A stretch of 64,000 nt of DNA from Blattabacterium cuenoti (GTDB taxonomy: Bacteria > Bacteroidota > Bacteroidia > Flavobacteriales > Blattabacteriaceae), in assembly GCF_014251275.1 (NCBI RefSeq), contig NZ_CP059183.1, forward strand, positions 335,001 through 399,000, in the 5' to 3' direction. Shown here piece after piece: positions 11,431 to 20,216 of this stretch. Position 1 is the stretch's first letter; every line of letters starts with the position of its first letter. Under the pieces are notes generated by a model, which searched no databases, was not told the origin of the DNA, and saw nothing but the letters and a program-made list of their open reading frames with translations. Both the position numbers and the translations under genes were made by a program.

Positions 11431-12645
11431 ATGATAATTAAAAACATTAATAATTTTAATTTTGAAAATAAAATTGCTTTAATAAGAGTTGATTATAATG
11501 TTCCTATAAACAATAATTATGAAATAATAGATGATACAAGAATACAGTATAGTATTCCTACTATACAAAAAATAATTTGCGAAAAAGGAAAAGTTGTTCT
11601 TATTTCTCATTTTGGAAGACCAAAAGGTAAACGATTAAAAAATCTATCTTTAAAATTTTTAGTTCCTTTTTTGACAAAAAAGTTTGGTATTCCAGTAAAA
11701 TTTTGTGATGATTGTATAGGAAATAACGTAATAAATAAAATTAAAAAATTAAAAAGTGGAGATATTTTATTATTAGAAAATTTGCGTTTTTATAAAGAAG
11801 AAGAGGAAGAAAACTACAATTTTGGACAAGAATTATCAAAAAATGGAGATATTTACGTTAATGATGCTTTTAGTGTAGCTCATAGGAATCATAGTTCAAT
11901 AATAACAACACCAAAATTTTTTTTGGAAAAAAAATGCATGGGTTTTCTTATGAAAAAAGAAATAGAAAATTTTAAAAAGTTTTTTTCAGGACAACATAAA
12001 AAACCTATTACAGTTATATTAGGAGGTTCAAAAGTATCTTCAAAATTAAATATTATTAAAAGTTTAATTGATTTTTCTAATTTTATTTTAATAGGAGGTG
12101 GGATGGCATATCCTTTTATTAAAAAAAAATATGGGGGAAAAATAGGAAATTCTCTTACTGAAAAATATAGTATTATTGAAAATACATTAGAAGAAATTCT
12201 ATCAGAACTAAATAAAAAAAATAAAAATAATATTCTATTGTTTCCAAAAGATGTTGTTATATCAAAAACATTTGACAATAATAAAAATACTAAAATTGTT
12301 CCTATACACTCAATTCCAAATGGATGGATAGGTTTAGATATAGGTCCAAAATCAATAAAATATTTTTGTAACATTATTGAAAAATCAAAAACAATTTTAT
12401 GGAATGGGCCATTAGGAGTTTTTGAATTTTCAAATTTCTCTATAGGAACAAAAAAAATAGCAAAAAAAATATCAGAAATAACAAAAAACGGAGCCTACTC
12501 TTTAGTAGGAGGAGGAGATTCCATTGCTGCATTAAAAATGGAAAAATGTGAAAAAAAAGTTAGTTATTTATCTACAGGAGGTGGCTCAATGTTAGAAATA
12601 TTAAAAAATAAAGTTCTTCCTGGAATAAAATCCTTATATATATAA
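11431..12645 (+). CDS. pgk: Phosphoglycerate kinase
   Basis: Glycolytic enzyme transferring phosphate from 1,3-bisphosphoglycerate to ADP. N-terminal substrate residues are visible in RVDYNVPI, HFGRPKG and the NLRFYKEEEE block. GGSKVSSKLNII begins the nucleotide domain, WNGPLGVFEF is present, and the C-terminal hinge has GGGDSIAALK followed by STGGGSMLE. Length of 404 residues is full. Two other glycolytic genes, eno and gpmI, are also in the window, so lower glycolysis/gluconeogenesis is retained. sodA follows on the same strand 68 bp later. Confidence 0.96.
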   Translation: MIIKNINNFNFENKIALIRVDYNVPINNNYEIIDDTRIQYSIPTIQKIICEKGKVVLISHFGRPKGKRLKNLSLKFLVPFLTKKFGIPVKFCDDCIGNNVINKIKKLKSGDILLLENLRFYKEEEEENYNFGQELSKNGDIYVNDAFSVAHRNHSSIITTPKFFLEKKCMGFLMKKEIENFKKFFSGQHKKPITVILGGSKVSSKLNIIKSLIDFSNFILIGGGMAYPFIKKKYGGKIGNSLTEKYSIIENTLEEILSELNKKNKNNILLFPKDVVISKTFDNNKNTKIVPIHSIPNGWIGLDIGPKSIKYFCNIIEKSKTILWNGPLGVFEFSNFSIGTKKIAKKISEITKNGAYSLVGGGDSIAALKMEKCEKKVSYLSTGGGSMLEILKNKVLPGIKSLYI

Positions 12646-12678
12646 CAAGTTTTTAATTATATTTATTTTTTTTTTAAT

Positions 12679-12686
12679 TATATTTG
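12679..12686 (+). promoter_or_regulatory. Candidate -7 element upstream of sodA
   Basis: TATATTTG matches the Bacteroidetes -7 consensus TAnnTTTG and lies 28 bp before the sodA ATG, a plausible leader length. No convincing TTTG -33 element is seen at the expected distance. A chance match is quite possible in this composition. Confidence 0.25.
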
Positions 12687-12713
12687 TTTCTTCTAAAAAA
12701 AAATAAAAAAATT

Positions 12714-13325
12714 ATGTCATTTAAAATACCTAAACTACCATATTCTTATGAAGATTTAGAACCTTTTATAGATAAGAAAACGATGGAAATTCATTATACA
12801 AAACATCATGCTACTTATACAGAAAATTTAAATAAATTTATTTCTGGAACAGACATGATTAATTTATCTATTGAAGAAATTCTTAGAAGAGCTCATATAG
12901 AAGTTCCAGGTATACGAAATAATAGTGGAGGATATTACAATCATAATATATTTTGGGAAATATTAATACCTAATGAAAAATTTGAAAATCCAAGTATAAA
13001 TTTTTCTAATATTTTAGAAAGAGATTTTAAATCTTTTAATTCTTTTAAAGAAAAATTTACAAATTTAGCTATGAATTGTTTCGGTTCCGGATGGACATGG
13101 TTATGTGTAAAAAATAAAAAACTAACTATTTGTTCTACAGCAAATCAAGATAATCCACTTATGTATGGTATGGGATGTGAAGGAATTCCAATATTAGGAT
13201 TAGATGTTTGGGAACATGCGTATTATCTTAAATATCAAAATAGAAGAATAGATTACATTTCATCATTTTGGAAAATTATTAATTGGAAAAAAGTCGAAAA
13301 AAATTACATAAATAATATAAAGTAA
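12714..13325 (+). CDS. sodA: Superoxide dismutase (Mn/Fe family)
   Basis: Detoxifies superoxide. Four metal ligands are in their expected places: His27 in EIHYTKHH, His77 in YNHNIFW, and Asp164 and His168 in LDVWEHAYY. The active-site region FGSGWTWL (123-130) and the glutamine in NQDNPLM (145) are present; that glutamine position favours manganese, but metal choice cannot be settled by eye. An in-frame ATG ten codons earlier exists; 12714 gives the usual MSFKIPKLPYSY start and 203 residues. It is followed 10 bp later by folB and is probably co-transcribed with it. Confidence 0.94.
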   Translation: MSFKIPKLPYSYEDLEPFIDKKTMEIHYTKHHATYTENLNKFISGTDMINLSIEEILRRAHIEVPGIRNNSGGYYNHNIFWEILIPNEKFENPSINFSNILERDFKSFNSFKEKFTNLAMNCFGSGWTWLCVKNKKLTICSTANQDNPLMYGMGCEGIPILGLDVWEHAYYLKYQNRRIDYISSFWKIINWKKVEKNYINNIK

Positions 13326-13335
13326 ATAAATTATA

Positions 13336-13683
13336 ATGGGAAAAATAATTTTGAATAAAATCAAATTATTTGGACATCATGGATGTATTCCAGAAGAAAA
13401 ATTTATTGGTAATAATTATTTAATAAATCTAGAAATAGAAGTTGATTTTTCCAATGCATATATTAATGATGAATTATCTTCAACTATAGATTATGTGCAT
13501 TTATATAGTATTGTAAAAGAAGAAATGAAAATAAGGTCTAAATTAATGGAACATTTAGCAAAAAGGATAATTACTAAATTAAAAATTTTCAAAAAACTGA
13601 AATATGCAAAAATAAAAATTTGCAAAAAAAATCCTCCATTAAAAGGAATAATAGAAGAAGTTTGTGTTGTACTAGAAGAATAA
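13336..13683 (+). CDS. folB: Dihydroneopterin aldolase
   Basis: Converts dihydroneopterin to hydroxymethyl-dihydropterin in folate synthesis. FGHHGCIPEEKFIGN holds the family signature near the N terminus, then STIDYVHLYSIVKE and MEHLAKRI follow; the C-terminal KKNPPLKG is typical. Length of 115 residues is normal. It lies 10 bp after sodA and 5 bp before tRNA-Cys on the same strand. Retention fits de novo folate synthesis in the symbiont. Confidence 0.9.
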   Translation: MGKIILNKIKLFGHHGCIPEEKFIGNNYLINLEIEVDFSNAYINDELSSTIDYVHLYSIVKEEMKIRSKLMEHLAKRIITKLKIFKKLKYAKIKICKKNPPLKGIIEEVCVVLEE

Positions 13684-13688
13684 ATTTT

Positions 13689-13759
13689 GGCACGGTGGCC
13701 GAATGGTTAGGCAAAGGTCTGCAAAACCTTTTATAGCGGTTCAATTCCGCTCTGTGCCT
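13689..13759 (+). tRNA. tRNA-Cys (anticodon GCA)
   Basis: Folds as a 71-nt tRNA with acceptor stem GGCACGG/CTGTGCC (one G-T pair) and discriminator T, the usual cysteine discriminator (U in RNA). The anticodon stem AAGGT/ACCTT holds the loop CTGCAAA with anticodon GCA. The T arm contains GGTTCAATTCC. It follows folB on the same strand. Confidence 0.96.
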
Positions 13760-13823
13760 TCTATAATATAAATAATATATTTATATTTGTTTTAACATTA
13801 ACAAAGATTTTTTCTAAAAAAAT

Positions 13824-14591
13824 ATGAGGATAAATAACATACTTATTTCACAACCTCTTACTGGTGGGTCAAATTCACCATATTTAGAGCTTAGTAAAAA
13901 TAAAAATGTGAATATATACTTCAGATCTTTCATAGAGATAATAGGAGCCTCATCTAACGATGTTAGAAAACAAAAAATAGATTTTTCTGATTTTACTGTT
14001 GTTCTTTTCATAAGTAAAAGATCTGTAGATAATTATTTTAGATTATCTGAATCTATGAGATTCAAAGTTCCAATTACTATGAGATATGTTTGTCAAACAA
14101 AAGCTATTGCATATTATTTACAGAAATATATTGTATACAGAAAAAGAAAAATTCATATAGGAAATAGCTCCTTTAAAGATATTATTCCATATATTAAAAA
14201 ATATTATAAAGAAAAATTTCTTTTACCTTCTTCAGATATTTTAAAACCAGAAATTCCAAATATGCTAAATAAATCTAATGTTTTTTGGAAAAGAGCAATT
14301 TTATATAAAACAACTTCAAGCGATTTATCTGATTTAAAACATGTAAATTATGATATTTTGGTTTTTTTTAATCCTGCAGAAATAAAATCATTATTTGAAA
14401 ATTTTCCTAATTTCAATCAAAATAACATTAAAATAGCAACTTTTGGAAAAAATACTTTAGATGCTGCTGCTCAAGCTGGATTAAAAATTGATATTAAAGT
14501 TCCTACACCAGAATTCCCTTCTATGTCTATGGCTTTAGAGGAATACATAAAAAAATATAATTCAATAATAAAAAAAAATAAAGTAAAGTAA
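13824..14591 (+). CDS. hemD: Uroporphyrinogen-III synthase family protein (HemD-like)
   Basis: HemD cyclises hydroxymethylbilane to uroporphyrinogen III, precursor of siroheme and haem. The 255-residue protein has the layout of Flavobacterial HemD-like proteins: ILISQPLTGGSNSPYLEL at the start, VVLFISKRSVDNYFRL, YCQ-like MRYVCQTKAIAYYLQ, FLLPSSD, WKRAILYKTTSSDLSDL, DILVFFNPAEIKSLFENFP, and the PTPEFPSMSMALEEYI end. No other tetrapyrrole gene is in the window. A siroheme role for sulfite reductase would tie in with the cysJ-like gene at 23.4 kb. It is convergent with glmS, 17 bp apart. Confidence 0.82.
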   Translation: MRINNILISQPLTGGSNSPYLELSKNKNVNIYFRSFIEIIGASSNDVRKQKIDFSDFTVVLFISKRSVDNYFRLSESMRFKVPITMRYVCQTKAIAYYLQKYIVYRKRKIHIGNSSFKDIIPYIKKYYKEKFLLPSSDILKPEIPNMLNKSNVFWKRAILYKTTSSDLSDLKHVNYDILVFFNPAEIKSLFENFPNFNQNNIKIATFGKNTLDAAAQAGLKIDIKVPTPEFPSMSMALEEYIKKYNSIIKKNKVK

Positions 14592-14608
14592 AATAATAAA
14601 AATATTAT

Positions 14609-16471
14609 TTATTCTACAGTAACAGATTTAGCAAGGTTTCTTGGTTTATCAACATTTTTTCCACATATATCAGCTATTTGATAAGCTAATAATTGTAAAG
14701 GAATAATTGTTATTAATGGACTTAATTCTTCTGAAATTTTTGGAATTTTTATAACATGATCAACTAACATCCTTATTTGTATATCTTCTTCATTTATTAT
14801 TGCTATAATTTTTCCTTTTCTTGCTTTAATTTCTTGTATGTTTGCAATTATTTTTTCGTAATATCTATCTTTTATTGCAATAATAACAATAGGTGTTTTT
14901 TCATCTACTAAAGCAATAGGCCCATGTTTCATTTCTGCAGCTGGATATCCTTCTGCGTGAATATAAGATATTTCTTTCAATTTTAAAGACCCTTCTAATG
15001 CTACAGGAAAATTTATACCTCTTCCTAAATAAAGAAAGTTATTTACCTTGTAATATATATGAGATATTTTTTTTATGTGTTTATCTATTTTTAAAGTATT
15101 GTAAATTTTTTTAGGAATACATATTAATTCTCTGCATAAATTTTTATATAAAGTTTTATCAATTACAGACTTATACTTTCCAATTTTTAATGCTAATAAA
15201 ATTAGAACTGTAATTTGTGCTGTAAATGATTTTGTAGAAGCTACACCTATTTCAGGTCCAGCATGAGTATATACTCCAGCATTAACATTTCTTGCAATAG
15301 ATGACCCTACTACATTACAAATACCAAAAACAAAAGCTCCTTTTTCTTTTGCAAGTTTTAAAGCTGACAAAGTATCTGCAGTTTCTCCAGACTGTGAGAT
15401 TACAATAATTATATCTTTTTTATCTATTATAGGATTTCTATATCTAAATTCTGAAGCATATTCTACTTCTACAGGAATACGAGTAAATTTTTCTAATAAA
15501 TATTCTCCAATCAAACTAGCATGCCAAGAAGATCCACATGCTATTATAGTAATACATTTAGCATTTATAAATACATTTTTATTAGAATCAATTCCATCAA
15601 TAGAAATAATAATTTCTTTTTTTTTATTTTGTATTAATAATCTTCCTCTAAGAGTGTTTAAAATAGATTTAGGTTGTTCATATATTTCCTTCAACATAAA
15701 ATATTTATATTTTCCTTTTTCTATTTCTTTAAGATTAATTTTTAACTTTTCTATAATTGGATTTAGTTTGTGATTGTCAATAATTTTTCTTAAGTCTAAT
15801 TTTTTATTTTTTTTAATTATAGCCATTTCTCCATCCTTTAAATAAAGGACATTTTTTGTATAATTTATAAAAGGAATAGGATCAGACGATATAAAAAATT
15901 CTTTTTCATTTATTCCTAACGCAATAGGACTTCCCAATTTTGCTACTATAATAGTTTCTGGATTATACTTATCTATTATAGCAATAGAATATGCACCAAT
16001 TATTTCATTTAAAGAAATACGAACAGCTTTTTCTAAAGAAAATTTATTTTCTTTTTTTATATATTCAATCAAGTTTACAAGTACTTCTGTATCAGTTTCA
16101 CTTTTAAAAGTAAATCCATTCTCTAATAAAATAATTTTTATTGCATGATAATTCTCTATAATTCCATTATGAATCATAATAAGTTCATTAGAATTAGATA
16201 CATGAGGATGAGCATTAATGTCATCTGGAATTCCATGTGTAGCCCATCTTGTATGTCCTATACCAACAGTCCCTTTCATATTTGTATTAGACAAAAAAAT
16301 CTTTTTTTCTAATTCAGATACACTTCCTTTTGTTTTGCATATGCTATATTTGTTTTCACAAAAAACAGCAATTCCAGAACTATCATATCCTCTATATTCC
16401 AATTTTTTTAAACCGTTAACAAGAAATGGATATGCTTCTTTATAACCAATATAACCAATTATACCACACAT
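14609..16471 (-). CDS. glmS: Glutamine--fructose-6-phosphate aminotransferase (isomerizing)
   Basis: Makes glucosamine 6-phosphate from fructose 6-phosphate and glutamine, the first step toward UDP-GlcNAc for peptidoglycan. The N-terminal glutaminase has Cys2 (MCGIIGYIG), YRGYDSSGIA and GHTRWATHG. Two SIS sugar-isomerase domains follow (ACGSSWHA, SQSGETADT, STKSFTAQ, EGSLKLKEISYIHAEGYPAAEMKHGPIAL), and it ends with DKPRNLAKSVTVE. Length of 620 residues is full. It lies 32 bp after the glycogen-synthase-like gene, likely one operon. Retained peptidoglycan genes agree with the penicillin-binding protein downstream. Confidence 0.96.
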   Translation of the reverse strand: MCGIIGYIGYKEAYPFLVNGLKKLEYRGYDSSGIAVFCENKYSICKTKGSVSELEKKIFLSNTNMKGTVGIGHTRWATHGIPDDINAHPHVSNSNELIMIHNGIIENYHAIKIILLENGFTFKSETDTEVLVNLIEYIKKENKFSLEKAVRISLNEIIGAYSIAIIDKYNPETIIVAKLGSPIALGINEKEFFISSDPIPFINYTKNVLYLKDGEMAIIKKNKKLDLRKIIDNHKLNPIIEKLKINLKEIEKGKYKYFMLKEIYEQPKSILNTLRGRLLIQNKKKEIIISIDGIDSNKNVFINAKCITIIACGSSWHASLIGEYLLEKFTRIPVEVEYASEFRYRNPIIDKKDIIIVISQSGETADTLSALKLAKEKGAFVFGICNVVGSSIARNVNAGVYTHAGPEIGVASTKSFTAQITVLILLALKIGKYKSVIDKTLYKNLCRELICIPKKIYNTLKIDKHIKKISHIYYKVNNFLYLGRGINFPVALEGSLKLKEISYIHAEGYPAAEMKHGPIALVDEKTPIVIIAIKDRYYEKIIANIQEIKARKGKIIAIINEEDIQIRMLVDHVIKIPKISEELSPLITIIPLQLLAYQIADICGKNVDKPRNLAKSVTVE

Positions 16472-16503
16472 TCTAACCTAGAAAATTAGAATTTATATAT
16501 TAT

Positions 16504-17316
16504 TTAATCAATTCTTTCTAAAATTGTTTCTTTATAAAATTTTTGATAAACAGTTTCTATTTCTTCTACTGGATAGTATTTTAACACAAGTAATTTATTT
16601 AACTTTATAAAAGTTTCTATTTCTTCTGGAAAAAAAGTATCACCTTTTATTATAGCATCTGAAAAATACAAACACAATTTCACAATATTCAAGTAATTTG
16701 GATTTTCCAGAAATTTTAATTGTTTAGACTTTATCCCATCAAATTTTATTTTTTTTATTATTTCTTTATTTAAATTAAATGAATTATTATAAATAGACGA
16801 TACTATTCTAGTATTTTTATATATAGGATCATTTTTATAATAAATTTTTACATATAAAGGAATTAACAATGTTATCCATCCATATATATGAATAATATCA
16901 GGTTTCCAATTTAGTTTCTTTACTGTTTCTAAAACCCCCTTTGTAAAAAAAATAGCTCTTTCATCATTATCTTTAAAAAAATTTCCATTTTCATCTTTAT
17001 CTATAGCTTTTCTTTTGAAATATTCTTCATTATCTATAAAATATACTTGCAATTTAGCATCAGGAATAGATGCAACCTTTATCAATAAAGGTTGATCAAT
17101 ATCATTTATTACTAAATTCATACCAGATAAACGAATAACTTCATGTAATTGATGTCTTCTTTCATTTATTATACCAAAACGAGGCATAAATATTCTAACA
17201 TCATTTCTTTTAGATTGCATAAACTTAGTAGCTTTCAAAACAGATAAAGATATTGTATTATCTGAAGAAAAAGGAAATAAATCTGAAGAAATATATAATA
17301 TTCTTTTACCTGTCAT
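16504..17316 (-). CDS. Short glycogen/starch synthase-like protein (GT5 N-terminal domain only)
   Basis: A 270-residue protein matching only the N-terminal Rossmann half of GT5 glycogen synthases: RILYISSDLFPF, NDVRIFMPRFGIINERRHQLHEV, ERAIFFTKGVLETV, and WKPDIIHIYGWITLLIPLY. The C-terminal ADP-glucose-binding half is absent, and the usual KxGGLxDV loop is replaced by SSDNTISLS, so true glycogen synthase activity is doubtful. Flavobacteria carry the same short protein near panC and glmS, so the short form is the family norm and not a new truncation. An upstream ATG at 17370 exists; MTGKRILYISSD at 17316 fits homologues better. Function unknown. Confidence 0.8.
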   Translation of the reverse strand: MTGKRILYISSDLFPFSSDNTISLSVLKATKFMQSKRNDVRIFMPRFGIINERRHQLHEVIRLSGMNLVINDIDQPLLIKVASIPDAKLQVYFIDNEEYFKRKAIDKDENGNFFKDNDERAIFFTKGVLETVKKLNWKPDIIHIYGWITLLIPLYVKIYYKNDPIYKNTRIVSSIYNNSFNLNKEIIKKIKFDGIKSKQLKFLENPNYLNIVKLCLYFSDAIIKGDTFFPEEIETFIKLNKLLVLKYYPVEEIETVYQKFYKETILERID

Positions 17317-17483
17317 TTTAGATGAGATTTTTATTTCAGTAGAAAAAACGGAACATCGCAAATATAACAAATAATATCCAATTTTATAAGTAATATCCTT
17401 AATCTATAAGGAAAATTATTTTTTATAATAAAATCTTGTAGATTGTATAAAAAAATACTTCCATATACACACTTTTTTTAATT

Positions 17484-19436
17484 ATGAAATTAAAAAAAAA
17501 AGAAAAAAAAAGAAATAAAGAATCATTCATTGGAGTTATTAGTATAACTAATCAAGGTTATGCATTTGTAAATATAGAGAATTTTAAAAAAGATATTTTT
17601 GTTCCAAAAAACAAAATTAATAGATCCTTAGATGGTGATTTAGTAAAAATTAAGTTATGTAAAAAAAATAAAAAGTTTAAAATACATGGAGAAGTTATAA
17701 AAATAGTTAAAAGGAAGAATACAAAATTTATTGGAATTCTATACTTTTGCAAATTCCAAAAATATGGAACAGTTATAGTAAATAGTGGAAAAATATATTT
17801 GGAAATTATTATTTCAATTAAACAATTAAAAAACTATAAAGAAAATGATAAAGTATTAGTAAAGATTATTTCTTGGCCAAAAAAATTAAAAAATCCTTTA
17901 GGAAAAATTATAAAAACATTTGGTCCTTTTGGAGAATATGATTCTGAATTTTTTTCTTTATTAGAAAAATATAAAATTCCTTTTAATTTTTCAAAAGAAG
18001 CTGAAAGTGAAGCAAAAGAAATTTTATCTAAAAAATTTATTGATCTAAAAAATAGAAAGGACATGAGAAATGTAAATACTTTTACTATAGATCCTTTGAA
18101 TGCAAAAGATTTCGATGATGCTTTATCGGTTAAAAAACTAAAATCAGGATTTTGGGAAATAGGAATACATATATCTGATGTATCTCATTATATTAAAGAA
18201 GATGGAATATTAGATAAAGAAGCATTTTCCCGTTCTACATCTATTTACTTTATTGGAAAAGTAGTCCCTATGTTACCAAAAGTATTATCCGATGATCTTT
18301 GTTCTTTATTACCTAAAAAAGATAAATTAAGTTTTTCTTTTATTTTTAATATGAATGAAAAAGGAAATATATTAAAAAGCTGGTTAGGAAAAACTATTAT
18401 ACGATCAAATAAAAAATTTACATATAACGAAGTTCAAAAAATTATAGAAGAAAAAAAAGGATATTTTCATGAAGAAATTAATACTTTATTTATTCTTTCT
18501 AATATTCTTTTAGAAAAAAGATTAAAAAATGGATCTATTAACATAGAGAAAGATGAAATACGATTTGATTTAGATAGAAAAAAAAATCCAATATCTATTT
18601 ATTTAGAAAAAAATCAAGATGCTCATCGTTTAATAGAAGAATTTATGTTGTTGACTAATAAAAAAATATCAGAATTTGTTAATAAAAATTTAGAAAAAAA
18701 AAAATCTAATAGATTATATATATACAGAGTACACGATGTTCCTGATACAGAAAAAATTTTGTTATTGAAAAAAATTATAGAACCATTAGGATACTTATTA
18801 GACATAAAAAACATAAAAAAATCTATTAATAATTTACTGGCTAAAATTAAAGGTAAACCAGAACAAAATATGATTGAAAATCTAATACTACGTTCTATGA
18901 GCAAAGCTAAATATTCAATAAATAATATTGGACATTATGGTTTATCTTTTATTTATTATACTCATTTTACTTCTCCAATAAGAAGATATTCAGATATTAT
19001 TGCCCATCGTTTATTATATTATTACCTAAAAGTAAAAAATTTAAAAAAATGTAAATTAAAATCTATAAGTTATTATGAAAATCAATCAGAATACTGTAGT
19101 TTTAAAGAACGTATAGCTATAGATTTAGAAAGAGAATTTATTAAATTTATGCAAGTAAAATTTTTAAGAAAATTTTTAGGAAAAAAATTTTATGGGATTA
19201 TTACAGGTTTTACTAATTGGAGTGTTTATATAGATTTATTATTATTTCAAACTGAAGGAATGATAAGATTTTGTAATATAAAAGAAGATAATTACACTTT
19301 TAACACAGAAAATTATAGTATGATTGGAAAAAATAAAAAAAACATTCATTTTATTGGTGATAAAATAAAAGTAAAACTAATTGATGCAAATTTGGAAAAA
19401 AAACAAATTATTCTAGATTGGATTGGAAAAATATAA
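17484..19436 (+). CDS. rnr: Ribonuclease R / VacB family exoribonuclease
   Basis: Processive 3'-5' exoribonuclease. The N terminus has cold-shock-like OB folds (GYAFVNIENFKKDIFVPKNKINRSLDGD), then the RNB catalytic domain with the acidic cluster TIDPLNAKDFDDALSV and GIHISDVSHYI, HFTSPIRRYSDIIAHR near 500, and a C-terminal S1-like domain (FYGIITGFTNWSVYI). At 650 residues it is about 70 shorter than many homologues, mostly at the N terminus. It is divergent from the glycogen-synthase-like gene and convergent with coaD, 15 bp apart. Confidence 0.93.
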   Translation: MKLKKKEKKRNKESFIGVISITNQGYAFVNIENFKKDIFVPKNKINRSLDGDLVKIKLCKKNKKFKIHGEVIKIVKRKNTKFIGILYFCKFQKYGTVIVNSGKIYLEIIISIKQLKNYKENDKVLVKIISWPKKLKNPLGKIIKTFGPFGEYDSEFFSLLEKYKIPFNFSKEAESEAKEILSKKFIDLKNRKDMRNVNTFTIDPLNAKDFDDALSVKKLKSGFWEIGIHISDVSHYIKEDGILDKEAFSRSTSIYFIGKVVPMLPKVLSDDLCSLLPKKDKLSFSFIFNMNEKGNILKSWLGKTIIRSNKKFTYNEVQKIIEEKKGYFHEEINTLFILSNILLEKRLKNGSINIEKDEIRFDLDRKKNPISIYLEKNQDAHRLIEEFMLLTNKKISEFVNKNLEKKKSNRLYIYRVHDVPDTEKILLLKKIIEPLGYLLDIKNIKKSINNLLAKIKGKPEQNMIENLILRSMSKAKYSINNIGHYGLSFIYYTHFTSPIRRYSDIIAHRLLYYYLKVKNLKKCKLKSISYYENQSEYCSFKERIAIDLEREFIKFMQVKFLRKFLGKKFYGIITGFTNWSVYIDLLLFQTEGMIRFCNIKEDNYTFNTENYSMIGKNKKNIHFIGDKIKVKLIDANLEKKQIILDWIGKI

Positions 19437-19451
19437 GTATATGTTTTTATT

Positions 19452-19934
19452 TTATATTCTTACAGAAGATGGAACAAAAATGGTGTAATCACCACCATTT
19501 TTTATAATATCTCTTACTATACAGGAACTAATATAAGATCTTTCAAAAGAAGAAAACAAAAAAACAGTTTCTATTTTATATTTGTTATTTAATATATGAT
19601 AATTTGCGAATAAAACATCTTTTTCAAATTCAAGATCTAATTGATTACGTATACCTCTTAATAAAAAATTTGCTTTTTTTTCCTTGCAAAAAGATATTGT
19701 CAATCCACTAAATGAATCTATATATACTTTATCAGAAAAATCTGAAAAGGTTTTGTATATCCATTTAATTCTTTTTTCAATGGAAAACATATTATTCTTT
19801 TTAAAATTATTTCCAACAGCTACAATAATTTTATCAAATAAATTTAAAGCTCTAATAACAATATCATAATGACCCATAGTTATAGGATCAAAAGATCCAG
19901 GAAATATTGCTATTTTATTTTTATTATTATTCAT
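19452..19934 (-). CDS. coaD: Phosphopantetheine adenylyltransferase
   Basis: Transfers AMP from ATP to 4'-phosphopantetheine, the penultimate step of CoA synthesis. It begins with IAIFPGSFDPITMGHYDIVIRAL, containing the T/HxGH nucleotidyltransferase motif. RGIRNQLDLEFEKD and the SYISSCIVRDIIKNGGD region, which corresponds to the family ISS-x-x-V motif, are present. Length of 160 residues is standard. It is divergent from the penicillin-binding protein across a 282-bp AT-rich gap in which I see no other gene. Confidence 0.94.
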   Translation of the reverse strand: MNNNKNKIAIFPGSFDPITMGHYDIVIRALNLFDKIIVAVGNNFKKNNMFSIEKRIKWIYKTFSDFSDKVYIDSFSGLTISFCKEKKANFLLRGIRNQLDLEFEKDVLFANYHILNNKYKIETVFLFSSFERSYISSCIVRDIIKNGGDYTIFVPSSVRI

Positions 19935-20216
19935 TATTAAAAAATAAAAATATGTAATAATACATAAATATAATTTTTATTGTATAAAAACATAATCATT
20001 TTACAGTAAATAAAGGAAAAATTTATTTTTTTTTCTTATATGAAAAGACTGATATTTCTATACACATATTAAAAAACCTATTAATATTTATACTTTTTAA
20101 CTTTAGATTTATATATGTAAATAATATAATTAAAATTGAAAAATTAATATAAAAAATATTCTCATGTTATATGTTCATTTAATAATTTAACATTAACACT
20201 ACAATAATTCTTATAC

